From: Meira nashicola
Lineage: Eukaryota; Basidiomycota; Exobasidiomycetes; Exobasidiales; Brachybasidiaceae
Direction: 5' to 3'
DNA: 64,000 bases
Assembly (NCBI GenBank): GCA_001600355.1
Contig: BCJU01000003.1
Span: 2,980,519 to 3,044,518 of the forward strand
Shown here: positions 50,849 through 60,570 of the stretch, in pieces
Position numbering within the stretch: the first letter of the stretch is position 1
How the letters are laid out: every line of letters starts with the position of its first letter
The notes under the pieces: generated by a model
The model's input: only the letters and a program-made list of their open reading frames with translations
Told to the model about the DNA's origin: nothing
Databases searched by the model: none
Translations under genes and position numbers: made by a program

Positions 50849-51693
50849 ATGGCGGAAATACTCAAAAATGTAGAATCACTTGCACTTAATCCTGCTTATC
50901 ATGATTTATTTACTGTTTTAAAAGGAGCAAGGAATGGAATGGTTTATGGAGCAAAAATTCGATTTCCACATGCTTTAGTTATGACATTTTTATTTGGACG
51001 TGGAACACCAATGCAAAAGATACAATATGTTATTAAAGCAACTCGTCAACATTCTTTTAATTTAACAAAATTCGTTGGATTATATAAACTTTTAACGATT
51101 TTAATGAGAAATACAAATTCAGCTAAAAAAGAACTTCCACATGAAAGCTTTTTGGCAGGTTGCGTAGCAGGATATATCGTTTTCGGAGAAAGAAATCCGG
51201 TTAATGAACAGGTGATTATGATGATGGATTTTAACATTATTCTCTCAATGTCATTTTTGCTAACCCTTTTACCTTTCCTTTCATCAGATCGTATTATATT
51301 GTATCGCTCGATGTGTCGCATCCCTTCTACCGCGTGAACCAGTTTCGGCCGATTATCCTGCTTCAAAAGTGATTCCGATCGAAAAGAAGACATTTAGCAT
51401 CTTTGCTGCTGTCGTTTGGGGTTGCGTGATGTGGTTATTCAAAAATAGAAGGCAAAGATTACAAGGAAGTTTGGTTAGCAGTATGGATTGTGAGTATAGA
51501 AAAATGATGATCATGTGATATGAAGCGAAGTTGAACCTGACTCCTTTTTTCCCCTTTCGATCAGACCTATACGTAAATGCGGAGAAATGGAAAGAGTGAG
51601 TACATTGCCGAACAAAAAAAAACTTGAACGCCGGCTAATCCTTCTTATCTTTCCCATTACAGTCTACGAACATTGTTCTGGCACAACACCTAG
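50849..51693 (+). CDS. PXMP4: Peroxisomal membrane protein 4 (PXMP4/PMP24-like)
   Basis: Four exons, 50849-51211, 51288-51489, 51565-51595 and 51663-51693, give 208 residues (human PXMP4 has 212). It is a Tim17/Tim22/Tim23/Pmp24-family peroxisomal membrane protein. Conserved segments: LKGARNGMVYGAKIRFPHAL, FLAGCVAGYIVFGERNPVNE and, after the first junction, QIVLYCIARCVASLLPREP. Exon 2 ends VVWGCVMWLFKNRRQRLQGS; the last two 31-nt exons give YLYVNAEKWKDLRTLFWHNT. The first intron uses a GTGATT donor. The long upstream open frame is leader sequence, and the ATG at 50849 follows AAAG. Its biochemical role is unsettled. It is the only peroxisomal gene recognised here. Confidence 0.88.
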
Positions 51694-52353
51694 ATATAGA
51701 ATGAAGAAGAGAAATGGTCGGCTTTTCGCAACCTTTTCATCCATCTCGGCCCGAGCAATAATAAATGTTGTACGTCAATAGTTTCATGCATTATTACATT
51801 TTCGCTTTCCGGAAAGATTGTGTGAGGGTGGGCGGCAAGCCGTCGTGTAAAGGAGACTTTGGAAAAGAAACGCAATTCCAACGCGGCGATTGCACAGGCC
51901 ACAATTGTTCATGTGGTGCATTAAAAGTTGGCCTGAATTTTCATACCCCATTTTTGGGTGATTGCAATGCAAACACAATCGATCCGAATGGAAAGTTTGC
52001 CTTTGTTTGACCGCCGCTTTCCATCTCAGTGCTGAATTGCGGACAGATATTGCCCGAAAGAATGTCTATTTGGCAAGCGGAGCAGTAGATAGCACTTTTC
52101 AAGTATAATGGGGACAGAGTAGAATTCTTCTTACACTGCGAGATTGAGGGTTCACTTGCAAACAATCAGGCTATCGTTCAGTGAGACAGCACAACCAGAT
52201 GAATGCGCGCAAAAAAGATGTGCCACCCATGCATAAGACTAAGATTCGACCAACCCTTTGACTTATATCAATTCGACTTTCTCCCATTCATCCTTTCTTT
52301 CCTACCTCCATAGCAAAGTAATCTATCTTTCCTCCTTTCTTATCTAATTTTCT
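51694..52353. other. Spacer before proline-rich gene
   Basis: 660 bases with no recognised gene or strong structure. It ends in a pyrimidine-rich leader before the next start. Confidence 0.5.
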
Positions 52354-53806
52354 ATGTCTGGATCTGTTCCACCACCGCCTCCTCCTCCACCGTTTAATCA
52401 ATCAAGCGGTGGCAGTATGAACCAATATGGTGCGCCAAACAGTGACGCTTACAGTCGTCGATCATTTCCAGGTCAATATCCTCAAGGGATGCAACCTGGA
52501 ATGAGTATGGGCCCACAGCCATCAGTCTCTCATCGTTCTTCTTACCAACAAGGGCAAGTTCCACCGCCACCACCACCGCCTTCTTCTCAACATCCTTCAA
52601 TGTCTCCTCAACAGCCGTATGGGATGGCAATGCATATGCAACAACAACAACCACAAAACCCTTATGGATACCCTATGGGAAACCCAATGGTTCAGCCAGG
52701 CATGGGTCAAATGCAAATGGGTTACCCGCCACAACAAATGCAACCACCTGGAATGCAGGGTGCTCATCCTGGCTTTATGGGTGGCGGTGCAATGAACCCA
52801 TATACTGGCATGCCAATGGCTCCAGGTTATGGAGGAATGGCAATGAATCCTTACGGTTATGGTCCCCCGTACAATCCCGTTGATGCTGCCGCTCGCGCTT
52901 ATCATGAAGGTTATGATGGTCACGGTAATGGTCGTGAATCGCATCGAAATCGACATAGTCACGGTAAGTAAAAAAGTCTTTCCTTTCAAAATTCCAAATG
53001 GGCGCAACCGTTAAAACTGTTATTCGCATATTCGACCCTATACACTGTCTCCTTCCTTTTCTCATCGGATCCTTATTCAGCATCTTCTCCTGGTCAAGCG
53101 GAAGGAGATCGAAAGTGGCATCAAGATATTTTTGATCAAACAGTTTCCGTTATTTCTAAATTACCACCAGCCGTGATTATCAGTTTTTTGTTTTCTTGAC
53201 TTTGACCCTTTTCACTATTTCTACTGACACTTCAACGGTGCGCCCTTCAATTTGTTTGGTGGACTCACTTCTCACATTTCTTTTTTGTCACTTCTTTCCA
53301 CCCATGTATAGACTTTGAAAACGGTCGTAACGGGCGCAGTAGGCGCAGTCATTCAAGGAGCCACTCAGGCTCGTCCACCTCGTCGGAAGGCGAAGCCAAA
53401 GCCGCCAGCGCCAAAAAAGGAGGGTGAGTAGGAAGGATTAGTAACAAAAGTGAGTTCATTGAAGTCAACAATTTTTTCTTCCCTTCTGTTCAACAGGGAC
53501 AGGGACAACCAACGAGTGAAAGATATGATGGTAGGTGCCGTAACGGGAGCTATTCTCGAAAAAGGCATCGAAAAGTATCGAGACCATCGTGAACACAAGA
53601 AGGCTAGTAGCAATAAAGGTGATTAAATCCTGATCGATACACATTAAGCAGCATTTTCGCTTCCTCACACACAAACCCCTTTTCTTGTACCTAAAGATGA
53701 GCCTTCCCCTCCTGGCGAATTGACAAAACTCATCGAAAAGATTATCACGGACGTCGTTGCAAACAAAGTAGGAGAATCAGTAGAAACCGAAAAGAATGCT
53801 AAATGA
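52354..53806 (+). CDS. Proline/methionine-rich protein with glycine-zipper segments
   Basis: I do not recognise a family. The proposed model has five exons, 52354-52963, 53081-53172, 53312-53427, 53497-53618 and 53697-53806, giving 349 residues. The first exon is low-complexity: polyproline runs, then repeats of Met, Gly, Tyr, Gln and Pro. Later exons are more structured: DRKWHQDIFDQTVSVISKLP, then VVTGAVGAVIQGATQ and MMVGAVTGAILEKGIEKY, two small-residue stretches like glycine zippers. A helical tail follows, LTKLIEKIITDVVANKVGES. Donors GTGATT and GTAGGA are weak. The exon 3 to 4 junction was chosen because it alone keeps both frames open. A disordered scaffold with a C-terminal association domain is a guess. 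Confidence 0.6.
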
Positions 53807-53905
53807 AATTAGTGAATATTCGTACACGACGATGATGTAAATGAAAAGAACATGACAACTATTTTGAGTAACGAAAGCAAGTAAAAACTTGTTTCACGAG
53901 CGCGC

Positions 53906-53918
53906 GAGAGAGAGAGAG
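53906..53918. repeat. Short GA repeat
   Basis: A GAGAGAGAGAGAG run following CGCGC, between the 3' ends of the proline-rich gene and PPT1. Confidence 0.6.
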
Positions 53919-53964
53919 GGAGAGTGATGAAATGTGTGATGCAATCAAGAATACTTTTGAGCGA

Positions 53965-55689
53965 TTATTGCAACATGCCGCCCATAGCACCAGAAACATA
54001 GTGCATAGGTCGCATATCAGGATGTGGTTGAGCTTCAAATTGAATATACTCGATGGTACCTTGAGCGTTAATGCGTGCGAATGCGCCCTTGTTTCCTACT
54101 TGATCGACGTAATTGGAAGCACTAAAGATGGTAACTGTTAAACCATCATGTTCTTCTTGATAACCATCATTACGAACTTCATGAGAACGCAAAATTGCAG
54201 TAACTTTGTTCAATTGGCACCATTGTTTTGCAATATCCGGTCCAAATCCTTTACCTACACCACGTTTAGAAGCCGCTCTTCCGTTTGCTGCTTGTGGATC
54301 TGCCCAAAGTAAATCTTGAGCGATACCTTCTGAAGGTTGACCGATCTTGAAACGATCCAAAGCTTGAATTTTGTCTAATGTGACGCCATCTTCTTGTGGA
54401 AGACCTCCATGAACGACAAAGTATTGCTTTTTACCATTCTCATTCACGATAGGAGATCTTTGAGCTAAAGGTGCATTATAAGGTAATTCTTCTGTTTTGA
54501 CTGGATCTTCAGAAGCAGTAATCATAGTTGCCAAAGGTAAAGAAACGAAAAGATCAGTGAACAATTTGAACGTCAAATCACCGCCAAATTTGGCTTTGAC
54601 TTCTGCAGCGAATCCATATGTCTGATTCATTGAAGAAGTTTCGTGATTACCGCGATTCAAAAATGTAAATTCGGGTTTGAGCCACTTGTACGCGAGCAAG
54701 ATCAATAAGCATTCACAGCCCCAATTTCCGCGATCGACGAAATCACCATTGAAGAGGAGCATGTTGGTTTCGCTAGGTCTTCCAGAAAGATCGAATGCAT
54801 GAAGGAAGTCAAACAGTTGACCATGAATGTCACCATAAACAGTAGCATTTGTTCCTTTCTTTACTGTGTATTCGACCATCGTTGGCTCTTTTTCAAATTG
54901 CCGTCTAGCACCCAAAACGATTTGCCAACAATATCTGAGAGGTAATTTTTTACCTTTACGGAACCAATCAATCATTTGATTAATGAAATCTTCACTAATT
55001 TTACCTAGATGCTTTCCTTTACGTAAAACATCTTTTTGATCTCCAGCTTGTTGTTCATCATCACCATCTTCTAATCTAGGTCCGTCATACTTTGAATCAA
55101 TTATTGTACCTCCGGTACCCTCGAATAAATGCGTTGCTACAGTTTCCCAAGCTTTTGGTCCTTCAGTCGTTGCGATTGCTTTTTCGAATTCTATTCTTCT
55201 TGCAAGTTTGATTGTATCATCCAATTGTTGTCGAACGGTAGGATTTCTAGGTTCCAATTGAACAACTTTTCGTAGATCGGGTAAAGCGGATTTATGATCC
55301 AAGATGGAAAGATAAGCAGATGCACGTCTATAATAAGCTTTTGCAAATTTTGCGTCTAATTTGATGGCTTGTGAAGCATCTTCGATTGCTAAACCATGCT
55401 GTTCTAATTTTAATTCACAAGCAGCCCGATTACTCCATAAAACAACAATTGTTGGATCTAACGCAATTCCTTCACCATACTTTTGTTTTGCTGAGTCATA
55501 TTCTCCGGATAAGAAAAGTTTATTCCCTTCATCTTTTAGTGCCATAGCACGTTTTGTCTTTTCTTCATCAGGTAATTGTAACTCTTTCTTCGTTGGAGAT
55601 GGAGGTAGATCGGCCGATGTTGCTGAAGTTTGATCGCTCAAAGAAGCGATTGAAGACGTTGAAGCCGCAGGCGAAAGTGGTGCAGACAT
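53965..55689 (-). CDS. PPT1: Serine/threonine phosphatase PPT1/PP5 with TPR repeats
   Basis: 574 residues, intronless. After a Ser-rich 40-residue N-terminus come three TPR repeats (KDEGNKLFLSGEYDSAKQKY, LWSNRAACELKLEQHGLAIE, AYYRRASAYLSILDHKSALP), which bind the Hsp90 tail. A linker and a PPP-family catalytic domain follow. Metal-binding motifs are complete: GDIHGQ, GDFVDRG, NRGNHE, and later FVVHGGL and RSHEVRNDGY. The C-terminus keeps the PP5-type helix region (MRPMHYVSGAMGGM). The enzyme dephosphorylates Hsp90 and its clients; TPR-mediated autoinhibition is relieved by Hsp90 or fatty acids in studied homologues. It is divergent from CDC73, with 357 bases between starts. Confidence 0.95.
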   Translation of the reverse strand: MSAPLSPAASTSSIASLSDQTSATSADLPPSPTKKELQLPDEEKTKRAMALKDEGNKLFLSGEYDSAKQKYGEGIALDPTIVVLWSNRAACELKLEQHGLAIEDASQAIKLDAKFAKAYYRRASAYLSILDHKSALPDLRKVVQLEPRNPTVRQQLDDTIKLARRIEFEKAIATTEGPKAWETVATHLFEGTGGTIIDSKYDGPRLEDGDDEQQAGDQKDVLRKGKHLGKISEDFINQMIDWFRKGKKLPLRYCWQIVLGARRQFEKEPTMVEYTVKKGTNATVYGDIHGQLFDFLHAFDLSGRPSETNMLLFNGDFVDRGNWGCECLLILLAYKWLKPEFTFLNRGNHETSSMNQTYGFAAEVKAKFGGDLTFKLFTDLFVSLPLATMITASEDPVKTEELPYNAPLAQRSPIVNENGKKQYFVVHGGLPQEDGVTLDKIQALDRFKIGQPSEGIAQDLLWADPQAANGRAASKRGVGKGFGPDIAKQWCQLNKVTAILRSHEVRNDGYQEEHDGLTVTIFSASNYVDQVGNKGAFARINAQGTIEYIQFEAQPHPDMRPMHYVSGAMGGMLQ

Positions 55690-56046
55690 TGTCTAAACGA
55701 AAGAGTCCAAGCCTAATGTGATGTATCAAGAACGAAAATGAAATCGAATCTTGAATGTCGTGTGTAAAAGAATGAAGAAAGTTGTGTACAATCAAGACCG
55801 GAATATTTCGAACAACCCTTCTTCTCAATGCACTAAAAGATTAGGAAGCCGTTAGTCAGGAAGAAGAAAAAAATACGAGAAGCCGCGCTATAGATGCAAA
55901 GAAGCACTGCGTGCACTGTACATAAATATGAAAATAGCCCGATGAAGGAAGTATACGCGTCTTAAAGCTTAAACACCTTCTTTCTTCTCGTCTGTGCTCT
56001 CTTGAACGAAATCTTCTTTCCTACCTTTACATCCTTAGTGTTCACG
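55690..56046. promoter_or_regulatory. Divergent PPT1/CDC73 promoter region
   Basis: 357 bases between divergent starts. It contains CTGCGTGCACTGTACAT near 55907 and a pyrimidine-rich CDC73 leader. I see no distinctive element. Confidence 0.4.
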
Positions 56047-57438
56047 ATGGATACTTCACCCGATTTATTAGACGTGCTTCGTGAAGCTTTGATCAATCCG
56101 TTAGCAGTTACGGAAGATCAACCAGGCACATTAGCAGGCGGAAGGATTCGTTTACTGGATGTTGGGGGACAGTCCACAGTGAACGATATCTCTCAAGCAG
56201 CTACGATTGAAATTGATCAGAAACCATGGCCAAAGTCTCAAATCACTCGACTGGCAAGATCCAGAAATTCAGTAGCTTTACAACCTGATTCTACAGCGAC
56301 ACCAGAATCGAATCCTGAAAACTTTTTCACTCTAGATGCAATCGTCTTTGCTTTATTAATGGCAAACGCTCAAGGTGGTGTTTATGTCGTTCAAGCGACA
56401 AATAGAGGCATTCCACGCTTTGAAGCTGTGGAAAGAAATGACATCTTGGCATATTTGACAGGTAAGCGTACTGAATGGGATGGTGTTTTAAGTGTGATTG
56501 AGATAAATTCAAGAAAGGGTACAGCCGAAAGTGATCAAGCAGGTCCGTCTACCACACCACCTTCATCACCACCACTTGCTCTCAGACAGTTATATGGATC
56601 ATCAACAGTCAAATTACCAGCAAAGAGAGCCTATATTCCATCTAAAGCAGATGCCGCATTCGTAAAAAGACTGCGTACATCTGGACTTGAGATTGTTTTG
56701 CAAAATAGGAATGACGCCATGCATGGCGCACATCCATGGACGAAAACTGCAGATTTCTCCTCTTTCAGAATGGCTCTCGCTCCGACTATTGAAGCAGCTC
56801 GAAAAGCGGCAGCTAGGAAACAGTCAGGAGCGCCCGTCAGAGGAACTACGCAAACAGGTTCAGCAACTGCACCAGCTCGAAAGCAGAGAGCTCAAGATCC
56901 AATCATTATGTTATCAAACAGTCCTACAGCATTGATCAATATGTTTAATGTGAAAAAATTGCTAGAGGAAGGAATATTTGTCGATCCTGTTCAAGCACGC
57001 ACGGCTGCTAATGGAGTGACGGAACCAATTGTTGCCATCAGTCATCGAAATCCAGCAACGAGCAATCAACCATCTTCACAAACTTCATCCGCCAGTACAC
57101 GAGGAGGTCGTTTCTTGGTTGTGGATAACGTTGATTCGCTGCAAAAATTGGCAGGTGGACAGGATGTATGGCAAAGGGTTGTTGTCGTTTTCACGACCGG
57201 TCAAACATGGCAATTCAAGAATTATTATTGGTCGGAACCACGTGAATTATTCAAAAATGTTACGGGAGTATATGCAAGATGGAATAATGAACCCAAGAAT
57301 GCAAACGTTCGAGATTGGCCAATTACTGAATTGGTTATCGACAGAAGTAAACGACATACAGATCGGCAAGTAATCTCTCATTTTTGGCGTGCTGTGGATT
57401 CGTTTGTGAGCCGAAGAAAGTCTCATTTGATGATGTAA
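56047..57438 (+). CDS. CDC73: Paf1 complex subunit CDC73 (parafibromin)
   Basis: 463 residues, intronless, starting at MDTSPDLLDVLREALINP; the upstream extension from a TTG is ignored. The N-terminal part has LDAIVFALLMANAQ and the VQATNRGIPRFEAVERNDIL segment. The middle contains IPSKADAAFVKRLRTSGLEI. The C-terminal Ras-like domain runs from FLVVDNVDSLQKLAG to the end, including GQTWQFKNYYWSEPRELFKN, GVYARWNNEPKNANVRDW and a basic finish. CDC73 acts in the Paf1 complex on elongating RNA polymerase II and helps couple histone H2B ubiquitination and 3'-end formation. RTF1, another subunit or partner of the complex, lies 3.1 kb downstream. Confidence 0.95.
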   Translation: MDTSPDLLDVLREALINPLAVTEDQPGTLAGGRIRLLDVGGQSTVNDISQAATIEIDQKPWPKSQITRLARSRNSVALQPDSTATPESNPENFFTLDAIVFALLMANAQGGVYVVQATNRGIPRFEAVERNDILAYLTGKRTEWDGVLSVIEINSRKGTAESDQAGPSTTPPSSPPLALRQLYGSSTVKLPAKRAYIPSKADAAFVKRLRTSGLEIVLQNRNDAMHGAHPWTKTADFSSFRMALAPTIEAARKAAARKQSGAPVRGTTQTGSATAPARKQRAQDPIIMLSNSPTALINMFNVKKLLEEGIFVDPVQARTAANGVTEPIVAISHRNPATSNQPSSQTSSASTRGGRFLVVDNVDSLQKLAGGQDVWQRVVVVFTTGQTWQFKNYYWSEPRELFKNVTGVYARWNNEPKNANVRDWPITELVIDRSKRHTDRQVISHFWRAVDSFVSRRKSHLMM

Positions 57439-57915
57439 TTTTAATGTAATAAAACCCCCCGATCAGCCGAGCTGAGATTTTTATTGTTGCTCGAAATGAC
57501 GTACATTTTCTTTGGTTCGAAAGCATGGGCGCCTGTTTACTTCTCCTTTTGAAATTCAGAGTAGGTCCATTTAACGGTGATGAGCCCGAAATGATCGCTC
57601 GGATCGCCCTTTTAGCGTAAATGGTATCGCGGTGTGAGAATTTCGAAACGGATCCTTTTTTGTCGCGGACCGAATTTCTAATGAACATGTCAACGGTTAA
57701 ATCAGCTTTGACCTCTTTTTTTTTCTGGAAATCAATTGTCAATACCGTCATCATTGCGAATTAGCGTTATCTCGATCTGGGGTCCAAGCGTAGGGAAAAA
57801 AAGAAGAAGGGGATGTTCAATTTGTACCCGCTTTTCTTTATTTGAATAGAACAAAATATTTAATCGGAGCACAGTTCGGAGTAACGCCTTTTTTGAAGGA
57901 TCAAACTGTCAATCA
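57439..57915. other. Spacer after CDC73
   Basis: 477 bases with no supported gene. It contains a poly-C and GATCAGCCGAGCTGA string just after the CDC73 stop and scattered CGGATCG strings near 57600. Confidence 0.45.
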
Positions 57916-60486
57916 ATGATCTATTGTGGAGACTCTGAAAACATGGATTATTGGGAATTTTGGTGTAGATCAACTTTTGCTCTTTTTTCTTTTCTACTAT
58001 CACCATTGATTGGAATACTTTTACTGATTGGTTCTAGTAAAGGAATGGCTTCAAAAACTTTATTATCAAGGAGATCGTCTTCTACTGTTGCTAAAAATGA
58101 ATCAAAAAGGGAAAGAGTCTTCTCCCTTTTGAGCGGCAGCGGAGGCGAGGATAATGGAACAACAAGAACAATCCGACCTTCTCTTCTTCGACGATCAACA
58201 ACGCTGAGTGGTCATCCTGAAAAGGACAGCATCAAAATAAACATTCTAGAAAAGTCAGATCCTAGATTATTTAAAGATTTACCTGATTTGCCCAACGATA
58301 TCTTAACGAATGAAGATGAAAACATTATTGAAAAAGATGATGTAATAGCAGAGGAAAACAAGACAAAAAGCAAATTAGAAAGAAAGCCAAACCTTAGGAA
58401 AGTTTTATCAAGTCCAAACAGACTTTCTCTTTTACGACCAACGCCGCTTAAATTGAGCAGATTTCCGGATTGGTTGAGTAGCAGCAGCAGTTCTCGGTCA
58501 CCAAGTAATAATTCAATTTCTCCTTTGTCTGAATCATCAACAGCCACCGAATCTTCTTCCAACGAAGAAAAGAGTAATGAAGAAAAGGTAAAATTGATAC
58601 GTAAAAAGAGCTTTAATCTTTTATCACCTTCAGATTGGCTTAAATCACCTTCGATAGCAAGTTTCAGAAATAAATCAATGGAGAATTGTACAAGCGTACC
58701 AGAGGAAATGCAAATTCAACTTTCTATTGTAGATGATGAAACATTTTCACTTGCAGAAGAACTTGGCCTTCTTGACCCTCAATCATCACGTACAAGCTTT
58801 CATTCTATTCAAGAATCGATTATAGGAACGCTTCCAGATACAGATACACCAAGAACATGTGAGGTAGAAGGGCAAAATAGTGGTGAAACTCAATGGTCCC
58901 AAGAGAGTGCAAAAGAAAAGGATAGAGTACAAAGTGATGAAGAAACAAATCCAAATTCAGAATCTGATGAAACAATTGATCAAGAAAACTTTAAAGAAGC
59001 TCTTGTAGAATCTCCCAATACAGCATCGAATACAGAAATGTTGAAAATTGAAGAAGCTTGGACGGCTTTCAACGTTTCTCCAGGTATTGATGAAGTTGAA
59101 CATAGACTTGAAACGGAACAAACTGGATTTCCAATGTCAGTCGATACTTTAACTTCATACGATAAAACTCGATCAACCCCGGATGTTTGTGAAAATGATC
59201 AACAATATCTCACAGTGAGCAAACCTTTATTCTTAAGGACAATTTCAGAACGTACAGCAAGCTCATTAGGCGAATTAGATTTTTATTCAGCAAATTCTTC
59301 CTTGACTGAATTAGGAGAGCTTACAATAAATGGAACTGCTGATAGGGATCTAGAGGAAGAACCTGAGGAAGACAGTAAAAGTGAAAGCAACGCAGAATCC
59401 ATCAGCAAAGAATCGTCAAGATCACCTTGTTTGTCCAGCATTTCTCCTACATCTTCAATACATTCACCATTGTCAAAAAGTGGTACGCATATTACTTCAA
59501 TTCCTTCAACACCAACAAGTTTTACCTCTACTGCACTCTCTTCACCTGAAACAAAAGTGAAACGTTTTTCACCTTCTGATTTAGCAGAATTTTTGACACA
59601 ATCTTATTGGTCAGAAGATAGCGAAGAAGAAGAAGAGTTGGCAAAAACGTTAAAAGAGAAAAAAGTACGAAACAAAAGGAAATTTAATAAAACTACTTCT
59701 TCAAATAATGAAATTCCAAGACATAGTCAAATCAGTAAAAGGCTAGGACTGATCTTTGATCATCCATTTCATCAAACACTTTCTACAAATCCAAATAGAA
59801 AATCGTTTGGTGGTAAACGAAAAGGCAATACGTTTGAAGGAGATTCACCTCAATTTGATGTCGATTCTTCTTTTTTGGATTTCAATATTTCTTCTTCAGG
59901 TCCATCAAAAAAGCCTTCTAAATTATTGACAAGTTTGACATACGTTCCTCATCTATTACGACACAAAGGTAGTACAACAAATCTTGGCGCATCAAGTTCT
60001 ACAGCAACGGAAATGCAAAGATCAAAAAGTGCAAATGATTTACTTTCGTCTTATAAAAAGAATCCTCAAAATAATGAAGAGATCTCCCCCCTCTCAAGCA
60101 AGATTCCTTCTCCAACACAAAGCGATAAGTTCGAACATGATCAAATACAAAAATTGCCTCCAAGAAGTTTGACTTCCCTTGCAAATTATCCTCTCTTACT
60201 TTCTCCAATCAATTCACCACCACAACCACAATCGCCTAGAACGCATCGACTATCACATAAGCCTTCTTTACCGGCTCTTTTGGAAGGCAGAACGCTGACA
60301 AATGATTCACATGAATCCAAATTCAGATATCGATCAATCACAACCTCGGATCAAAGTATGATGAGACGAACTCAATCTGCTCAAAGGTCTTCTTGGCATC
60401 CTCAACCATTACATTCGCGACAATTCCAAGACAATCTTTTGTCAAATGGATGGACGATGGAACGAGAACATTATTCAGCGTCTTAA
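57916..60486 (+). CDS. Large serine-rich protein with N-terminal membrane helix
   Basis: 856 residues, intronless, no family recognised. The N-terminus holds one hydrophobic segment (ALFSFLLSPLIGILLLIGS) that could be a signal anchor. The rest is Ser, Glu, Asn and Thr-rich and appears disordered, with repeated short SP/SPS and RRSS-type phospho-acceptor motifs (for example RRSSSTVAKNE, LRRSTTLSG, RPTPLKLSRFPDWLSSSSSS). Possibly ordered pieces are VKRFSPSDLAEFLTQSYWSE, KRLGLIFDHPFHQTL and LLTSLTYVPHLLRHKG. The composition suggests a heavily phosphorylated, fast-evolving regulator tethered to a membrane. It sits between CDC73 and RTF1 but nothing ties it to the Paf1 complex. Confidence 0.7.
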   Translation: MIYCGDSENMDYWEFWCRSTFALFSFLLSPLIGILLLIGSSKGMASKTLLSRRSSSTVAKNESKRERVFSLLSGSGGEDNGTTRTIRPSLLRRSTTLSGHPEKDSIKINILEKSDPRLFKDLPDLPNDILTNEDENIIEKDDVIAEENKTKSKLERKPNLRKVLSSPNRLSLLRPTPLKLSRFPDWLSSSSSSRSPSNNSISPLSESSTATESSSNEEKSNEEKVKLIRKKSFNLLSPSDWLKSPSIASFRNKSMENCTSVPEEMQIQLSIVDDETFSLAEELGLLDPQSSRTSFHSIQESIIGTLPDTDTPRTCEVEGQNSGETQWSQESAKEKDRVQSDEETNPNSESDETIDQENFKEALVESPNTASNTEMLKIEEAWTAFNVSPGIDEVEHRLETEQTGFPMSVDTLTSYDKTRSTPDVCENDQQYLTVSKPLFLRTISERTASSLGELDFYSANSSLTELGELTINGTADRDLEEEPEEDSKSESNAESISKESSRSPCLSSISPTSSIHSPLSKSGTHITSIPSTPTSFTSTALSSPETKVKRFSPSDLAEFLTQSYWSEDSEEEEELAKTLKEKKVRNKRKFNKTTSSNNEIPRHSQISKRLGLIFDHPFHQTLSTNPNRKSFGGKRKGNTFEGDSPQFDVDSSFLDFNISSSGPSKKPSKLLTSLTYVPHLLRHKGSTTNLGASSSTATEMQRSKSANDLLSSYKKNPQNNEEISPLSSKIPSPTQSDKFEHDQIQKLPPRSLTSLANYPLLLSPINSPPQPQSPRTHRLSHKPSLPALLEGRTLTNDSHESKFRYRSITTSDQSMMRRTQSAQRSSWHPQPLHSRQFQDNLLSNGWTMEREHYSAS

Positions 60487-60570
60487 TCTTTAATCATCAA
60501 TAATGTATCATTATCATAATTATATATGGCAATATTTAAATGTTTATACAGATATAAAAAGAATCCGCAG

